From positions 769,203 to 833,202 of the forward strand of contig NZ_QPJO01000001.1 of NCBI RefSeq assembly GCF_003337305.1: a stretch of 64,000 nt of DNA, written 5' to 3'. The DNA is from Winogradskyella arenosi. GTDB taxonomy: Bacteria; Bacteroidota; Bacteroidia; Flavobacteriales; Flavobacteriaceae. Of this stretch, positions 28,521 to 37,946 are shown one piece after another. The position numbers were made by a program, and so were the translations under genes. Every line of letters starts with the position of its first letter. The first letter of the stretch is position 1. The notes under the pieces are model-generated. The model did not search any database. It saw nothing but the letters and a program-made list of their open reading frames with translations, and had not been told where the DNA came from.

Positions 28521-28601
28521 CATTATTTAAGCCTAAATTTTTAGGTGCTTTAAGGAATTCTATGGCTTAAGTAAACTTCCTAAATTGGGTTAAATTTGTC
28601 T

Positions 28602-28631
28602 TTTGTCTTTAAGCATGGAAAGTTATCTTTG
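28602..28631 (+). promoter_or_regulatory. Complete -33/-7 promoter of tyrS
   Basis: TTTG (28602-28605), an 18-base spacer and TATCTTTG (28624-28631) match the Bacteroidota consensus. The ATG lies 28 bases further. Confidence 0.65.
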
Positions 28632-28659
28632 CGTAAATCAATTTTGAAAGAAAAAAGCA

Positions 28660-29970
28660 ATGGCAAATAAATTTGTTGAAGAATTACGTTGGAGAGGAAT
28701 GGTACATGATATCATGCCGGGAACTGAAGAGCAATTAGATAAAGAAATGACCACGGCTTATATTGGTTTTGATCCGACATCAGATTCACTACACATAGGA
28801 AGCTTAGTACCTATTATTTTATTGGTGCATTTAGAAAAAGCAGGACATAAACCTGTGGCTTTAGTGGGAGGTGCTACCGGAATGATTGGTGATCCTTCAG
28901 GAAAAAGTGATGAGCGAAACTTGTTAGACGAAAAGGCTTTAGCCCATAATGTAGCAGGAATTAAAGGTGTTTTATCACGTTTTTTAGATTTCAATTCTAC
29001 CCATGAAAACGCGCCGTTGTTAGTGAATAACTACGACTGGATGAAGAACTTTAGTTTTATTGACTTTGCACGTGATGTAGGAAAACGTATTACGGTGAAC
29101 TATATGATGGCCAAAGATTCTGTAAAGAAACGTTTTAGTGGAGAAGAAGGTAATGTAGGGATGTCTTTTACGGAGTTTACATACCAACTTATTCAAGGAT
29201 ACGATTTTCATCATTTATATAAAACCATAGGTTGTAAATTACAAATGGGAGGAAGTGACCAATGGGGGAATATTACCACAGGTACTGAACTTGTAAGACG
29301 TATGCATGATGGTGAAGACCAAGCCAAAGCTTATGCGATGACATGTCCTCTAATTACAAAAGCAGACGGTTCTAAATTTGGAAAAAGTGAAGGTGGAAAT
29401 GTTTGGTTAGACGCAGATAAAACAAGTGTTTATAAGTTTTACCAATTCTGGTTGAACTCTACCGATGAAGATGCTGAAAAATATATTAAGATTTTTACCT
29501 TTTTAGATAAAGAGACGATTGAAAACTTAATAGCAGAACATAAAGAAACGCCACACTTACGTTTATTACAAAAACGTTTAGCCGAAGAGGTAACTGTTTT
29601 TGTTCATAGCCAAGAGGATTATGAAAATGCTGTAAAAGCGTCTAAGATATTGTTTAGCAAAGATTTTAAAAACGAAATTAAACAATTATCAGAATCTTTA
29701 TTTTTAGATGTTTTTGAAGGTGTAAAGCATGCTCAAATTACAGCTGCAGATTTTAATGAAGGTGTTGATATGATTGGAGCTTTAGCAGCTAAAACTAATT
29801 TCTTAGCCTCTAACGGTGATGCTAGACGTGCTCTAAAAGAAAATGCAATTGCAGTAAATAAAGAAAAAGTAAAAGAAGATTATATCTTATCGTCGGAAGA
29901 TTTAATTCACGATAAATACATTATTCTAAGTCGTGGTAAGAAAACCAATTTTATCTTAGAAATCGTATAG
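28660..29970 (+). CDS. tyrS: Tyrosyl-tRNA synthetase
   Basis: 436-residue class I aminoacyl-tRNA synthetase. The HIGH motif is HIGS (45-48) in [26 protein letters not shown] and [11 protein letters not shown] form the tyrosine site. The KMSKS motif is KFGKS (239-243). A C-terminal S4-like RNA-binding domain begins near residue 370. Complete -33/-7 elements stand upstream and a terminator downstream; it is a single-gene unit. Confidence 0.97.
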   Translation: MANKFVEELRWRGMVHDIMPGTEEQLDKEMTTAYIGFDPTSDSLHIGSLVPIILLVHLEKAGHKPVALVGGATGMIGDPSGKSDERNLLDEKALAHNVAGIKGVLSRFLDFNSTHENAPLLVNNYDWMKNFSFIDFARDVGKRITVNYMMAKDSVKKRFSGEEGNVGMSFTEFTYQLIQGYDFHHLYKTIGCKLQMGGSDQWGNITTGTELVRRMHDGEDQAKAYAMTCPLITKADGSKFGKSEGGNVWLDADKTSVYKFYQFWLNSTDEDAEKYIKIFTFLDKETIENLIAEHKETPHLRLLQKRLAEEVTVFVHSQEDYENAVKASKILFSKDFKNEIKQLSESLFLDVFEGVKHAQITAADFNEGVDMIGALAAKTNFLASNGDARRALKENAIAVNKEKVKEDYILSSEDLIHDKYIILSRGKKTNFILEIV

Positions 29971-29993
29971 ATTTCGAACGACTTAAATGTTTA

Positions 29994-30029
29994 AAAGTCT
30001 CATTGGTTTTTCTATCGGTGAGGCTTTTT
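29994..30029 (+). terminator. Terminator of tyrS
   Basis: The stem AAAGTCTCA/TGAGGCTTT with a 16-base loop ends in a T-run, 24 bases after the stop. Confidence 0.6.
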
Positions 30030-30035
30030 AATTAT

Positions 30036-30065
30036 AAAAAAAGTGCTCAATAGTATTGAGCACTT
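30036..30065 (-). terminator. Terminator of the LuxE-like gene
   Basis: The perfect 12-bp stem AAGTGCTCAATA/TATTGAGCACTT is followed on the minus strand by T residues (A-run at 30036-30042). Confidence 0.7.
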
Positions 30066-30138
30066 CTAACCAATCAATCAACTCATGAAAATTTTCCTTT
30101 TTCATAGCATTGATTAAGTCGTATAAAAATAAAGTTCC

Positions 30139-31119
30139 TTACAAGGCCATTAAATTACATCCTCGAATATCAGAATTATCAAAGCGACCAATAATTTCAA
30201 ACTGTCCTTGTGGATCTATTTTGCCTAAATCTTGAGTGGCTATAAAGGCACAAGAATTGAGGTTGGCTAAATCTATAACATTAAGTCCTCCAGTTTTGTT
30301 TGGCGCTTGAATGCTCAGAGGATCTTCAGGATCTCGGGTTAGGATTTTCATCCATGGTGGGCATTCAAAAATACCCTGACCTTTAGAATAGGCTTGGCTT
30401 AATAATTCAGTCATACCGTATTCACTATGTATAGCTTGTGTATTAAAACCGGTTTGTAATATATGGTGTAACTCTTGTCTTATAATTTCTTTTCGGCGGC
30501 CTTTCATCCCACCTGTTTCCATAACAATTGTATGTTCTAGATTTAACTCGTGCAGCTCCACCAAATCTAAAAGTGCAAAAGAAACCCCAATTAATAGTGT
30601 TTTTTGTTTTTTGGCTTCAAGGGTTTTTAAGGTGTTGGCTAAGGCGTCTAAATTGTTGAGGTAGAATCCGCTCTCCGGTTGTTTTGATTGTGCTATTAAA
30701 TCGTTCACCATATAAATCAATGAAGAGCCATCACGCTCTAAATAAGACGGTAATAGGGCCAGGACAACATAGTCTTCTACAGGGCCATAAAAGTGTTTAA
30801 AAGCCTTGCGATAACTGTTTTCGTAAAGTTTAATGTCATTAACATAATGCTTACTGGTTATACTCCCAGTAGTCCCTGAGCTAGAAAATGTTTTTTCAAT
30901 AGGGTTTAAGGTGCTAACAACCTTGCGCGATTTAAAGAATTCTATAGGTAAGAACGGAATGTCTGCAAGCTGTTTAATATCTGCAGGGTGCTTATAGAGC
31001 AAGTCGCAAAATGAACGATAAACTTTGTTATTTTGAAACTGAAATTTAAAAACTTCTAAAGCCAAAGTTTCAAATTCAGCATCAGATTTTATATTAAAAA
31101 TGGCGTCTTTAGATATCAT
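30139..31119 (-). CDS. LuxE-like acyl-protein synthetase / adenylate-forming protein
   Basis: 326 residues. The AMP-binding-like loop FSSSGTTGSITSKHY (about 79-93) and the METGGMKGRRKEI and HSEYGMTELLSQAY segments match the LuxE/PF04443 family. These proteins activate carboxylic acids as acyl-adenylates and hold them as thioesters. No lux genes accompany it. Flavobacteria carry such genes alone, where a role in surface polymer or lipid modification has been guessed. The substrate is unknown. Its -7 box lies 4 bases from the ATG. Confidence 0.82.
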   Translation of the reverse strand: MISKDAIFNIKSDAEFETLALEVFKFQFQNNKVYRSFCDLLYKHPADIKQLADIPFLPIEFFKSRKVVSTLNPIEKTFSSSGTTGSITSKHYVNDIKLYENSYRKAFKHFYGPVEDYVVLALLPSYLERDGSSLIYMVNDLIAQSKQPESGFYLNNLDALANTLKTLEAKKQKTLLIGVSFALLDLVELHELNLEHTIVMETGGMKGRRKEIIRQELHHILQTGFNTQAIHSEYGMTELLSQAYSKGQGIFECPPWMKILTRDPEDPLSIQAPNKTGGLNVIDLANLNSCAFIATQDLGKIDPQGQFEIIGRFDNSDIRGCNLMAL

Positions 31120-31123
31120 GCTG

Positions 31124-31131
31124 CAAAAATA
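31124..31131 (-). promoter_or_regulatory. TAnnTTTG -7 box for the LuxE-like gene
   Basis: TATTTTTG on the minus strand ends 4 bases before the ATG at 31119, so the mRNA may be leaderless. Confidence 0.4.
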
Positions 31132-31137
31132 TGGAAA

Positions 31138-31176
31138 ATAAAAAAGCGTAGCTCAAAATTTTGAACTACGCTTTTC
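31138..31176 (-). terminator. Terminator of the T9SS cargo gene
   Basis: AAAAGCGTAGcTCAAAA pairs with TTTTGAaCTACGCTTTT. It is flanked by an A-run that becomes a T-run on the minus strand, 21 bases past the stop. Confidence 0.75.
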
Positions 31177-31196
31177 TAAAAAGTTAAGAATACAAC

Positions 31197-32927
31197 TTAT
31201 TTGATAACTAATTTCTTAGTTGTAGAAGCGTTATTCTGAGTGATCTTTACAATGTAAACACCAGACTTTAAGTTAGCCACGTTTAAGGTGTTGTTGGTGA
31301 TAACTTCGTTTTTAACTTGCTTTCCTAAGATATCAAATACTTGTACCGATATTACTTCAGTATTAACAGAAGTAATAGTTACAGAACCTGTAGTTGTTGG
31401 GTTAGGATATACGCTAAAAGTGTTGGTGTTGAAATCATTTACACTTAAGGCTTCAGCAATATCACTAATGTATCTTGGTAAGATCTGGTACTCTCCGTTA
31501 TATTCACCACCTAATCCTGTTACATTAGAAATAGAAGTTGGTATTGCTGAACCGATTAAATCTTCATCACTAAAACTAGTTCTAGCTGTGGTAGCATCTG
31601 CACCATCTGTTAACGTATAGTTTGTGAAGCTTTCAAAGTTGCCTGTTTCAGAAAACATAACATCGGTTACTGTGATTAATCTACTTTCGTAAGCCTCTCC
31701 ATTGCTAGCAAACTCAGAAGCACTAACACTAATTGGTGTTATAGTATTTCCTGTAGATGAAGCTGCAGCAACATCTTCTGTTGGTGTAAACTGTAATACG
31801 CCAAGGTATTCAGAAAGTGTTCCTGTTACACCAGTCATACCATCTCCTATAGCAAATGTAGTCGTGATTATTCCTGCAGGATCATCAATTAAGATTCCTG
31901 CTCCAGCATCTTGGATGTATTTTTGGTTTCTTGTACTACTTGTTACGAGGTAAGAGATGATGGCTTCACCTGTTAATTCGTATACGTACTCGTCACCCAT
32001 ATTTCCATTTCTCAATTCAGTGATCGTGGCAACTTGAGCGGTTGTTGTTGGATTAGCAACGCTAAAAGTGATTGAGCTCGTGCTAATTGTACCTGTTGCA
32101 TCAATTAAATCTGCAGTTACAGCGTAAGTTTCTCCATCTACCGTTGTTATTGAAAAAGGACTTGTAGCATTAGTTGATTCAGTTCCGTTTACAGTGATTG
32201 TTACACTTTCACCTCCAACTAAGTTAGCTGTTGTAAACTCTACGTTTACAGAAATAGTCCCTGAGTCAAATTCAGTGTTGTTTGTTGGGGTCGTTATAGA
32301 AACACTAGGAGAAGGAGTACCTGTTGAAGAATACGTTCCTACACCTCCAATTAAACTTTCAAAAGTTTCTGTTCCATTCTGGCATACGCCTAAGCCATCT
32401 AATGCGCTTACGCCACCGAAAACCCAATTAGTAGGGGTGAAAACAGAATCTGGACCTGTACCGTTAGCGCGCTTTGCATAAGAGTCTTTATACTCCCAAT
32501 CAGTACCTGAACCATCAGTACCTTCAACACCATATTGGTCTATAACAGAGCTATCAGAGGTTAAAATAATTCTAACTCTATCATCACCGTTTAGGTTCAT
32601 TGTATTACTCTCTAAAACATTAGCCGTTGCTAAAGAAGGAAAGTCAGAGGCGATTGCATCAGAACTACCAGAAGTTGTAATGTAGACAAAACCATCCGTT
32701 ACAGTACCTAAGTCTGTTAAAGCTTGTTGATTTCCCCAATCTGTATTTGCATTGGTTTGGTTTTCTATGCTGTATAGGCTAAAGTCTACAGTACCTTCTG
32801 CATAGATTTCAAGTAATTTAGGGTTCCCTCCACTACAATCACCATCTACAATCGCGGTAATAATAGGTGATTGCCCATATGTGGCAATACTCATTAAACA
32901 AAGTAATAAAAAGTAAATTTTCTTCAT
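31197..32927 (-). CDS. Secreted multidomain protein with type IX secretion C-terminal sorting domain
   Basis: 576 residues. Signal peptide (ATYGQ), then a lamin-tail-like domain (about 20-180: PKLLEIYAEGTVDFSLYSIE, LNGDDRVRI). An Ig-like segment follows (about 205-295), then an OB-like DUF5689-type domain (about 300-490: EYVYELTGEAIISYLVTSS, YIQDAGAGILI). The C-terminal sorting domain (last 75 residues) starts SVYPNPTTTG and ends GVYIVKITQNNASTTKKLVI. The last part directs export by the T9SS and attachment to the surface. No catalytic site is recognised; it is probably adhesive or matrix-binding. It carries a TATATTTG box 30 bases from the ATG. Confidence 0.88.
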   Translation of the reverse strand: MKKIYFLLLCLMSIATYGQSPIITAIVDGDCSGGNPKLLEIYAEGTVDFSLYSIENQTNANTDWGNQQALTDLGTVTDGFVYITTSGSSDAIASDFPSLATANVLESNTMNLNGDDRVRIILTSDSSVIDQYGVEGTDGSGTDWEYKDSYAKRANGTGPDSVFTPTNWVFGGVSALDGLGVCQNGTETFESLIGGVGTYSSTGTPSPSVSITTPTNNTEFDSGTISVNVEFTTANLVGGESVTITVNGTESTNATSPFSITTVDGETYAVTADLIDATGTISTSSITFSVANPTTTAQVATITELRNGNMGDEYVYELTGEAIISYLVTSSTRNQKYIQDAGAGILIDDPAGIITTTFAIGDGMTGVTGTLSEYLGVLQFTPTEDVAAASSTGNTITPISVSASEFASNGEAYESRLITVTDVMFSETGNFESFTNYTLTDGADATTARTSFSDEDLIGSAIPTSISNVTGLGGEYNGEYQILPRYISDIAEALSVNDFNTNTFSVYPNPTTTGSVTITSVNTEVISVQVFDILGKQVKNEVITNNTLNVANLKSGVYIVKITQNNASTTKKLVIK

Positions 32928-32957
32928 AATTGATAATTTATTAATAGGATTAGTTCA

Positions 32958-32965
32958 CAAATATA
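32958..32965 (-). promoter_or_regulatory. TAnnTTTG -7 box for the T9SS cargo gene
   Basis: TATATTTG on the minus strand lies 30 bases upstream of the ATG at 32927. Confidence 0.4.
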
Positions 32966-33130
32966 ATAACAAAAACCTAGCTTTTACTAGCCTAATAAGT
33001 ATTAGTTATTATTTTACAATTCCTTAACAAGGTTAAAATCAGGTGCTTCTTAAAGTCAGTTACTTATCGTTTCAATGTTAGCGAATTGTTATCAATTTTA
33101 TATCTTTACTATCTTAAGGCAGTTATACTC

Positions 33131-33138
33131 TATATTTG
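33131..33138 (+). promoter_or_regulatory. TAnnTTTG -7 box for the PhoB/PhoR-like operon
   Basis: TATATTTG lies 23 bases before the TTG start at 33162. The rest of the 230-base gap to the divergent gene shows nothing else clear. Confidence 0.4.
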
Positions 33139-33161
33139 TCCAACTTTAAAGCTCTTAAATT

Positions 33162-33848
33162 TTGAATAAAAAGGATATAAAAATATTACTGGTAGACGAT
33201 GAGCCAGATATTTTAGAAATTGTAGGTTATAATTTGTCTTCTGAAGGTTACCAGGTTTTTACTGGTGAAAATGGTGTTGAAGCTGTTGAAAAAGCTAAAA
33301 AACATAAACCTCATTTAATTATCTTGGATGTTATGATGCCTGAGATGGATGGGATTGAGGCTTGTGAACGCCTTAGAGAACAACCCGAGTTAAGCGAAAC
33401 TATTATTACATTCTTAACTGCGAGAGGTGAGGATTACTCACAAGTGGCAGGTTTTGATGCTGGAGCCGACGATTATATTTCTAAACCTATAAAACCAAAA
33501 GTTTTAGTGAGTAAGGTTAAGGCTCTTTTAAGACGCCTTAAAGATGTGGAAGGCGCCACAGATGCTGTGGTTAAAATAGGTGATTTAGTAATCTATAAAG
33601 AGGAATATAAAATCACAAATAAAGGCGAAGAAATAACCTTACCTAGAAAAGAGTTCGAATTATTATCTTTATTAGCAACCAAGCCAGGAAAAGTATTTAA
33701 ACGCGATGAAATCTTAGATAAAGTCTGGGGTAATGAAGTTGTGGTCGGTGGAAGAACCATTGATGTGCACATTAGAAAACTTCGTGAGAAAATTGGTGAT
33801 AAGTCCTTTAAAACCGTTAAAGGTGTTGGCTACAAGTTTGTGGACTAA
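33162..33848 (+). CDS. OmpR/PhoB family response regulator
   Basis: 228 residues. The receiver domain (1-120) has the acidic pocket D12/D13, phosphoacceptor D56 in LIILDVMMPEMDG, the Thr in FLTARGED and the Lys in DYISKPIKP. The C-terminal winged helix (about 135-228) ends KTVKGVGYKFVD. The start is TTG, since no ATG or GTG fits before ILLVDDEPD. The kinase gene overlaps the stop by one base, so the two are translationally coupled. The target is unknown; the sequence type is PhoB-like. Confidence 0.93.
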   Translation: MNKKDIKILLVDDEPDILEIVGYNLSSEGYQVFTGENGVEAVEKAKKHKPHLIILDVMMPEMDGIEACERLREQPELSETIITFLTARGEDYSQVAGFDAGADDYISKPIKPKVLVSKVKALLRRLKDVEGATDAVVKIGDLVIYKEEYKITNKGEEITLPRKEFELLSLLATKPGKVFKRDEILDKVWGNEVVVGGRTIDVHIRKLREKIGDKSFKTVKGVGYKFVD

Positions 33849-34906
33849 TGCAAAAAAATAAACTGAGAAAAACCTATAAGTTTGCGCTTAGAACATCGTT
33901 ATATGTAACCTTGTTTTCTACAGGCCTCGTTATGGCGTTTCAGTACTTTTTTTACGACCTAAGATGGGAGCTTATTTTCTTTCCACTCATTTGTTTTCCC
34001 TTGTGTTTTGCTATTGTGCAATACCGTGTAGAACATTTTATCTATAGACGTGTAAAGAAAATATATGACGAAATTACACTGTTAGAATCGACCAACTTAA
34101 GGCAACAACCCATTACGACAGATATGGGGACTTTAACTCGGGAAATTGATAAATACGCACGGAGTAAAAAGATTGAAATAGAAACCCTAAAAGTTAGAGA
34201 AGAATACCGAAAAGAGTACATGGGGAATGTTTCTCACGAACTAAAAACACCATTATTCACTGTTCAAGGTTACATCCTTACACTTCTAGATGGCGCTATG
34301 GACGATGAAAATATTAGACAGAAATACTTAACTAGAGCGAGTAAGGGAGTTGAGCGACTTATCTATATCATTAAAGATTTAGATATGATCAGTAAGCTTG
34401 AAGTTGGGGATTTAAGTCTTAACAAAGAAGCTTTTGATATCGTAGAATTGGTGAAAAATGTTTTTGATCTTTTTGAAATGAAAGCCTCTAAGAAGAAGAT
34501 TACGCTCACCTTTGATATGGAATATAAAACACCCATTATGGTGTATGGGGATGTAGAGCGTATTCAACAAGTGCTTACCAACTTAATCGTTAATTCAATT
34601 AAGTATGGTCGAGAAAAAGGAACGACAGAAGTTAGCATAGAAAATCTAATTAAAAACAAAGCCATTATAAGGGTGACCGATAATGGGGAAGGGATTTCTA
34701 AACAGAATATACCACGTTTGTTTGAACGTTTTTATCGTGTAGATAAAAGCGGTTCTCGTAAAGAGGGCGGTTCAGGGTTAGGCTTAGCCATTGTAAAACA
34801 TATTATTGAAGCCCACGAAGAGAAAATTTATATTGAAAGTGAGCTTGGTGTTGGGAGTGAGTTCTCCTTTACCCTTGAAAAATCGAAAACAACTCAGAAA
34901 GATTAA
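33848..34906 (+). CDS. Sensor histidine kinase (PhoR-like, no large sensory domain)
   Basis: 352 residues. Two N-terminal transmembrane helices (about 12-32 and 40-58) are separated by a very short loop. A linker, the HisKA domain with His130 in MGNVSHELKTPLFT, and the HATPase domain (N-box LTNLIVNSIKYG, G1 VTDNGEGIS, G2 GGSGLGLAIVKH) follow. The lack of an extracytoplasmic domain suggests it senses through the membrane or a partner. It pairs with the preceding regulator; its 3' end overlaps the convergent glycosyltransferase gene by 38 bases. Confidence 0.93.
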   Translation: MQKNKLRKTYKFALRTSLYVTLFSTGLVMAFQYFFYDLRWELIFFPLICFPLCFAIVQYRVEHFIYRRVKKIYDEITLLESTNLRQQPITTDMGTLTREIDKYARSKKIEIETLKVREEYRKEYMGNVSHELKTPLFTVQGYILTLLDGAMDDENIRQKYLTRASKGVERLIYIIKDLDMISKLEVGDLSLNKEAFDIVELVKNVFDLFEMKASKKKITLTFDMEYKTPIMVYGDVERIQQVLTNLIVNSIKYGREKGTTEVSIENLIKNKAIIRVTDNGEGISKQNIPRLFERFYRVDKSGSRKEGGSGLGLAIVKHIIEAHEEKIYIESELGVGSEFSFTLEKSKTTQKD

Positions 34907-35936
34907 CCTCCGTTTTTAAAGCTTTAAAACCGGTATATTGGTTAACCTCAGACAGCATTTTAATACTAAATTTATCTTGTTTGCAACACGGTGCCACCTG
35001 TTGGTCGTGTAATCGTTTTGCTAGGTACAGTTGTTCAAACTGTCCAGGTGTTGGGATAAAGAAAGCCTTCTTCTCTAGTTTTGCTAAATCCATAATTGTG
35101 GTATAGCCCGATCGGCTAAGAATAAGTTCACTTTCGTTAATCCCTTTCTCAAGATCTTCGCTCGTCATAAAATTATAAAACGTTATTGAGCCTTGGACCG
35201 TTATGTGCTGTTCAGCTTCTACTTGTCCTTTTATAAATAAAACATTTCCACGGTAATCTTTAAGCTCTTGTATTAACTTTTCTTCTAAGAACGTTCGCTG
35301 TGGCTCTGGGCCCGATAAGAGTACTAAAAGCTGATATTTTGTTTGAAAATCTTGCTTTTTAAACCGTGTTAAAGGTCCTATGTAGTTTATGGTGTTGGCC
35401 AAAGTGGTACCATGACCCAAATCGCCACTGAGATTAAGCGCTCCGCTATGATCTGGTACCCAACAGGCATTAAATTTCGAAATGATGTTTTGATGTATTT
35501 TACTACTCAACCACGTTGTATTGCCGCTGAGGACTCGCAATTGGTGGGTTATAAATACTGAAGGAACCGATTTATGGCGTACCCCAAAGCGGTTGTCCGA
35601 GATAATCCCGGAGAGCTCTTCGTCCTTAACCAGGGTTGCAATGCGTTTTTTTTCCTTTTTTATGGTTTTTAACAGGTGAGGCGTGTCTTTCAGTAGTTTC
35701 AATTTAAAACTATTTGCTTTCTTTGCATAAGTAATATTATAAGAAGGCAATTCAATAGCTTTTAATTGGGGGAATTCTTTTTTTAAGAGTTCTAAAGCGT
35801 AGCCGTCGCTAGCAATAATAGGTTCAAAATCATGAAGTATTAAGGTGTTTATTATAGGAATACACCGTGTGGCATGGCCTAAGCCCCAATTTAATGGAGC
35901 GACTAAAATGCGTTTTTTAGGTTGTAATAGTTCCAA
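34869..35936 (-). CDS. MurG-like / GT28-type glycosyltransferase
   Basis: 355 residues. The N-terminus RILVAPLNWGLGHATRCIPI is the GT-B signature of UDP-sugar transferases of the MurG/MGDG type. The C-terminal donor site is suggested by ELILSRSGYTTIMDLAKLEKK, then AFFIPTPGQFEQLYLA. True MurG is expected in the division cluster, so this is a paralogue, possibly glycosylating lipids or an envelope polymer. The acceptor is unknown. Confidence 0.82.
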   Translation of the reverse strand: MELLQPKKRILVAPLNWGLGHATRCIPIINTLILHDFEPIIASDGYALELLKKEFPQLKAIELPSYNITYAKKANSFKLKLLKDTPHLLKTIKKEKKRIATLVKDEELSGIISDNRFGVRHKSVPSVFITHQLRVLSGNTTWLSSKIHQNIISKFNACWVPDHSGALNLSGDLGHGTTLANTINYIGPLTRFKKQDFQTKYQLLVLLSGPEPQRTFLEEKLIQELKDYRGNVLFIKGQVEAEQHITVQGSITFYNFMTSEDLEKGINESELILSRSGYTTIMDLAKLEKKAFFIPTPGQFEQLYLAKRLHDQQVAPCCKQDKFSIKMLSEVNQYTGFKALKTEVNLSELFSIFQG

Positions 35937-35969
35937 TCGTCTACGATTTTAAATATCAGTGGATTTAAA

Positions 35970-35977
35970 CAAAGATA
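35970..35977 (-). promoter_or_regulatory. TAnnTTTG -7 box for the glycosyltransferase
   Basis: TATCTTTG on the minus strand lies 33 bases upstream of the ATG at 35936. Confidence 0.4.
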
Positions 35978-36038
35978 AACCTAAAATGTTTCCTTAATTT
36001 TACCGAATTATTATTAATGTATAGAAATTAACAGACCA

Positions 36039-36713
36039 GTGGGAAGTAAAAATAAACTGAAACGCTTTAAAGAAAACGAATCTTTTCATAATGTATATCA
36101 ACCAACACGCGAAGAAATCGTAGATGCAACCTATAAACTAAAGGGAAAATGGCGATCTGAAGTTTTTAAAAATGACCATCCTTTGGTTTTAGAGTTAGGC
36201 TGTGGTAAAGGCGAATATACCATTGGTTTAGCAAAACGTTATCCTAATAAAAACTTTGTTGGTATAGATATTAAAGGTGCACGCTTTTGGCGCGGTGCAA
36301 AAACAGCTATAGAAGAAGGAATTCCGAATGCTGCTTTTATTAGAACTCAAATAGAATTGGTCGATTCTGTTTTTGAAGAAAATGAAGTTGATGAAATTTG
36401 GATTACATTCCCAGACCCACAAATTAAATATAAGCGTACAAAACACCGTATGACTAACCTTCAGTTTTTAGAACGTTACAAAAAGGTTTTAAAGCCCGAT
36501 GGTATTATGCATTTAAAAACCGATAGCGAGTTTATGCATGGGTATACCCTTGGGTTATTACATGGTGCGGGGCATGAGGTTTTATATGCTAATCATGATG
36601 TTTACAGGCAAGAAGGAAGTCCAGAAGAGGTTACAGAAATTCAAACCTTTTATGAAAGTCAATATTTAGAAAAAAATAAGGCCATAACCTACACTAGGTT
36701 TAAAATCAACTAA
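36039..36713 (+). CDS. trmB: tRNA (guanine-N7-)-methyltransferase
   Basis: 224 residues. SAM-dependent enzyme that forms m7G46 in tRNA. Motif I is LVLELGCGKGEYTIGLAKRYP and the diagnostic TrmB segment is WITFPDPQIKYKRTKHRMTN, with LKTDSEFMHGYT next. The start is GTG. The LysE gene starts 2 bases after the stop, so the two share a transcript. Confidence 0.95.
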   Translation: MGSKNKLKRFKENESFHNVYQPTREEIVDATYKLKGKWRSEVFKNDHPLVLELGCGKGEYTIGLAKRYPNKNFVGIDIKGARFWRGAKTAIEEGIPNAAFIRTQIELVDSVFEENEVDEIWITFPDPQIKYKRTKHRMTNLQFLERYKKVLKPDGIMHLKTDSEFMHGYTLGLLHGAGHEVLYANHDVYRQEGSPEEVTEIQTFYESQYLEKNKAITYTRFKIN

Positions 36714-36715
36714 GT

Positions 36716-37345
36716 TTGAGTATCACTGTTATTTTTTTTCTAGGGCTAATTGTAGCATTAATAGGTGTTGTACCTCCAGGATTGTTAAACATGACTGCGG
36801 CTAGAATTAGTCTTAAGGAAGGGGCCAGTCGTGGAATTATGTTTTCTACAGGCGTCTGCGTCATTGTATTTATTCAAACCTATGTGGCGGCTATTTTTGC
36901 GCGCTATCTCTCTAATCATTCAGATATCGTAGCTATTCTACAACGGGTAGCTTTCGTTATTTTTGTACTGATTACGGTGTATTTTCTGCTTTTAGCTTCA
37001 AAAGAAAGCCAGCTTAAAAAAGAAAAGGAAATTAAAAGCAAACACGGTCGCTTACTGCATGGTATGCTATTATCTGTACTTAACGTATTTCCAATTCCTT
37101 ACCAAGCCTATATGACCATCACTTTGGTTTCTTTAGGATGGATGAATTTTGAAAAATTAAGTATCGTGACCTATGTTACAGGCGCTGCAACAGGAACATT
37201 TGTGATGCTTTATTTTTATATTTTCTTTTTCGATAAGATAAAGGATCGAAAATTTACATCTCAAAAAAGTATGAATTTGAGTATTGGGATCATTACAGGG
37301 TTGGTGGCTTTAGTTACTTTAATTAATATTTTACGTGACTTTTAA
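36716..37345 (+). CDS. LysE family translocator
   Basis: 209 residues with about six transmembrane helices. The N-terminus FLGLIVALIGVVPPGLLNMT matches the LysE/RhtB exporter family, with the conserved GxxPPG-like turn. It probably exports amino acids or related small molecules; the substrate is unknown. The start is a TTG immediately after trmB. Confidence 0.85.
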   Translation: MSITVIFFLGLIVALIGVVPPGLLNMTAARISLKEGASRGIMFSTGVCVIVFIQTYVAAIFARYLSNHSDIVAILQRVAFVIFVLITVYFLLLASKESQLKKEKEIKSKHGRLLHGMLLSVLNVFPIPYQAYMTITLVSLGWMNFEKLSIVTYVTGAATGTFVMLYFYIFFFDKIKDRKFTSQKSMNLSIGIITGLVALVTLINILRDF

Positions 37346-37385
37346 TTCCTTGTAGACTCTAAATTATCCATAAAATCATAAACGC

Positions 37386-37715
37386 ATGACGCCAGAAACC
37401 CTTAGTTTTTACGAAAAAGTATATGAGGTTGCTCGGCGTATTCCCTCGGGAAGAGTTACAAGTTATGGAGCCATAGCTAAATATTTAGGTGCTGCAAAAA
37501 GCGCTAGAATTGTAGGCTATGCTATGAATAATTCACATAGCAAAGACGTTCCGGCCCACCGCGTGGTAAATAGAATAGGCCTCTTAACCGGAAAACATCA
37601 TTTTGAAGGTACCAATCTTATGCAACAATTGTTAGAGAATGAAGGTGTTGAGGTGATTGAAAATCAAATTCAGAATTTTGAAAGCCTATATTGGGATCCT
37701 GCTAAAGAGCTCTAA
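37386..37715 (+). CDS. Alkyltransferase-like protein (ATL, MGMT family without catalytic Cys)
   Basis: 109 residues, the size of stand-alone ATL proteins. The DNA-binding block IPSGRVTSYGAIAKYLGAAK and the arginine-finger region SARIVGYAM (R41) are intact. The active-site PCHRV is replaced by PAHRV (A57), so it cannot accept a methyl group. ATLs bind O6-alkylguanine and hand it to nucleotide excision repair. It lies 40 bases after lysE and may belong to the trmB operon. Confidence 0.92.
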   Translation: MTPETLSFYEKVYEVARRIPSGRVTSYGAIAKYLGAAKSARIVGYAMNNSHSKDVPAHRVVNRIGLLTGKHHFEGTNLMQQLLENEGVEVIENQIQNFESLYWDPAKEL

Positions 37716-37861
37716 GGCTTATAATCGCTCTTTATTATAATTTCGGTCAATAAATACAGCGGTATTTCCCAATAAAACCTAGCATTTTACTACGATTGCT
37801 AACGCTAATCCTACCATTATACAATTCAATTTATCTAGTTTATATTCTAACATTTTCTAAG

Positions 37862-37869
37862 TATCTTTG
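37862..37869 (+). promoter_or_regulatory. TAnnTTTG -7 box for the Mrp gene
   Basis: TATCTTTG lies 77 bases before the ATG at 37947. The 231-base gap holds no gene; a small AAATAC/GTATTT hairpin is at 37752-37767. Confidence 0.45.
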
Positions 37870-37946
37870 CCTTTAGAATTAATCTTAATAAGAAAAGAAT
37901 CTGCGGCTTCATTTTCAGTCGTTACCTTCTTCAATAGTAACATAAT

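Noticed and set aside
31288..32481. Several long plus-strand frames
   Set aside because: They are antisense shadows of the T9SS cargo gene, caused by its Thr/Ser-rich codon pattern.
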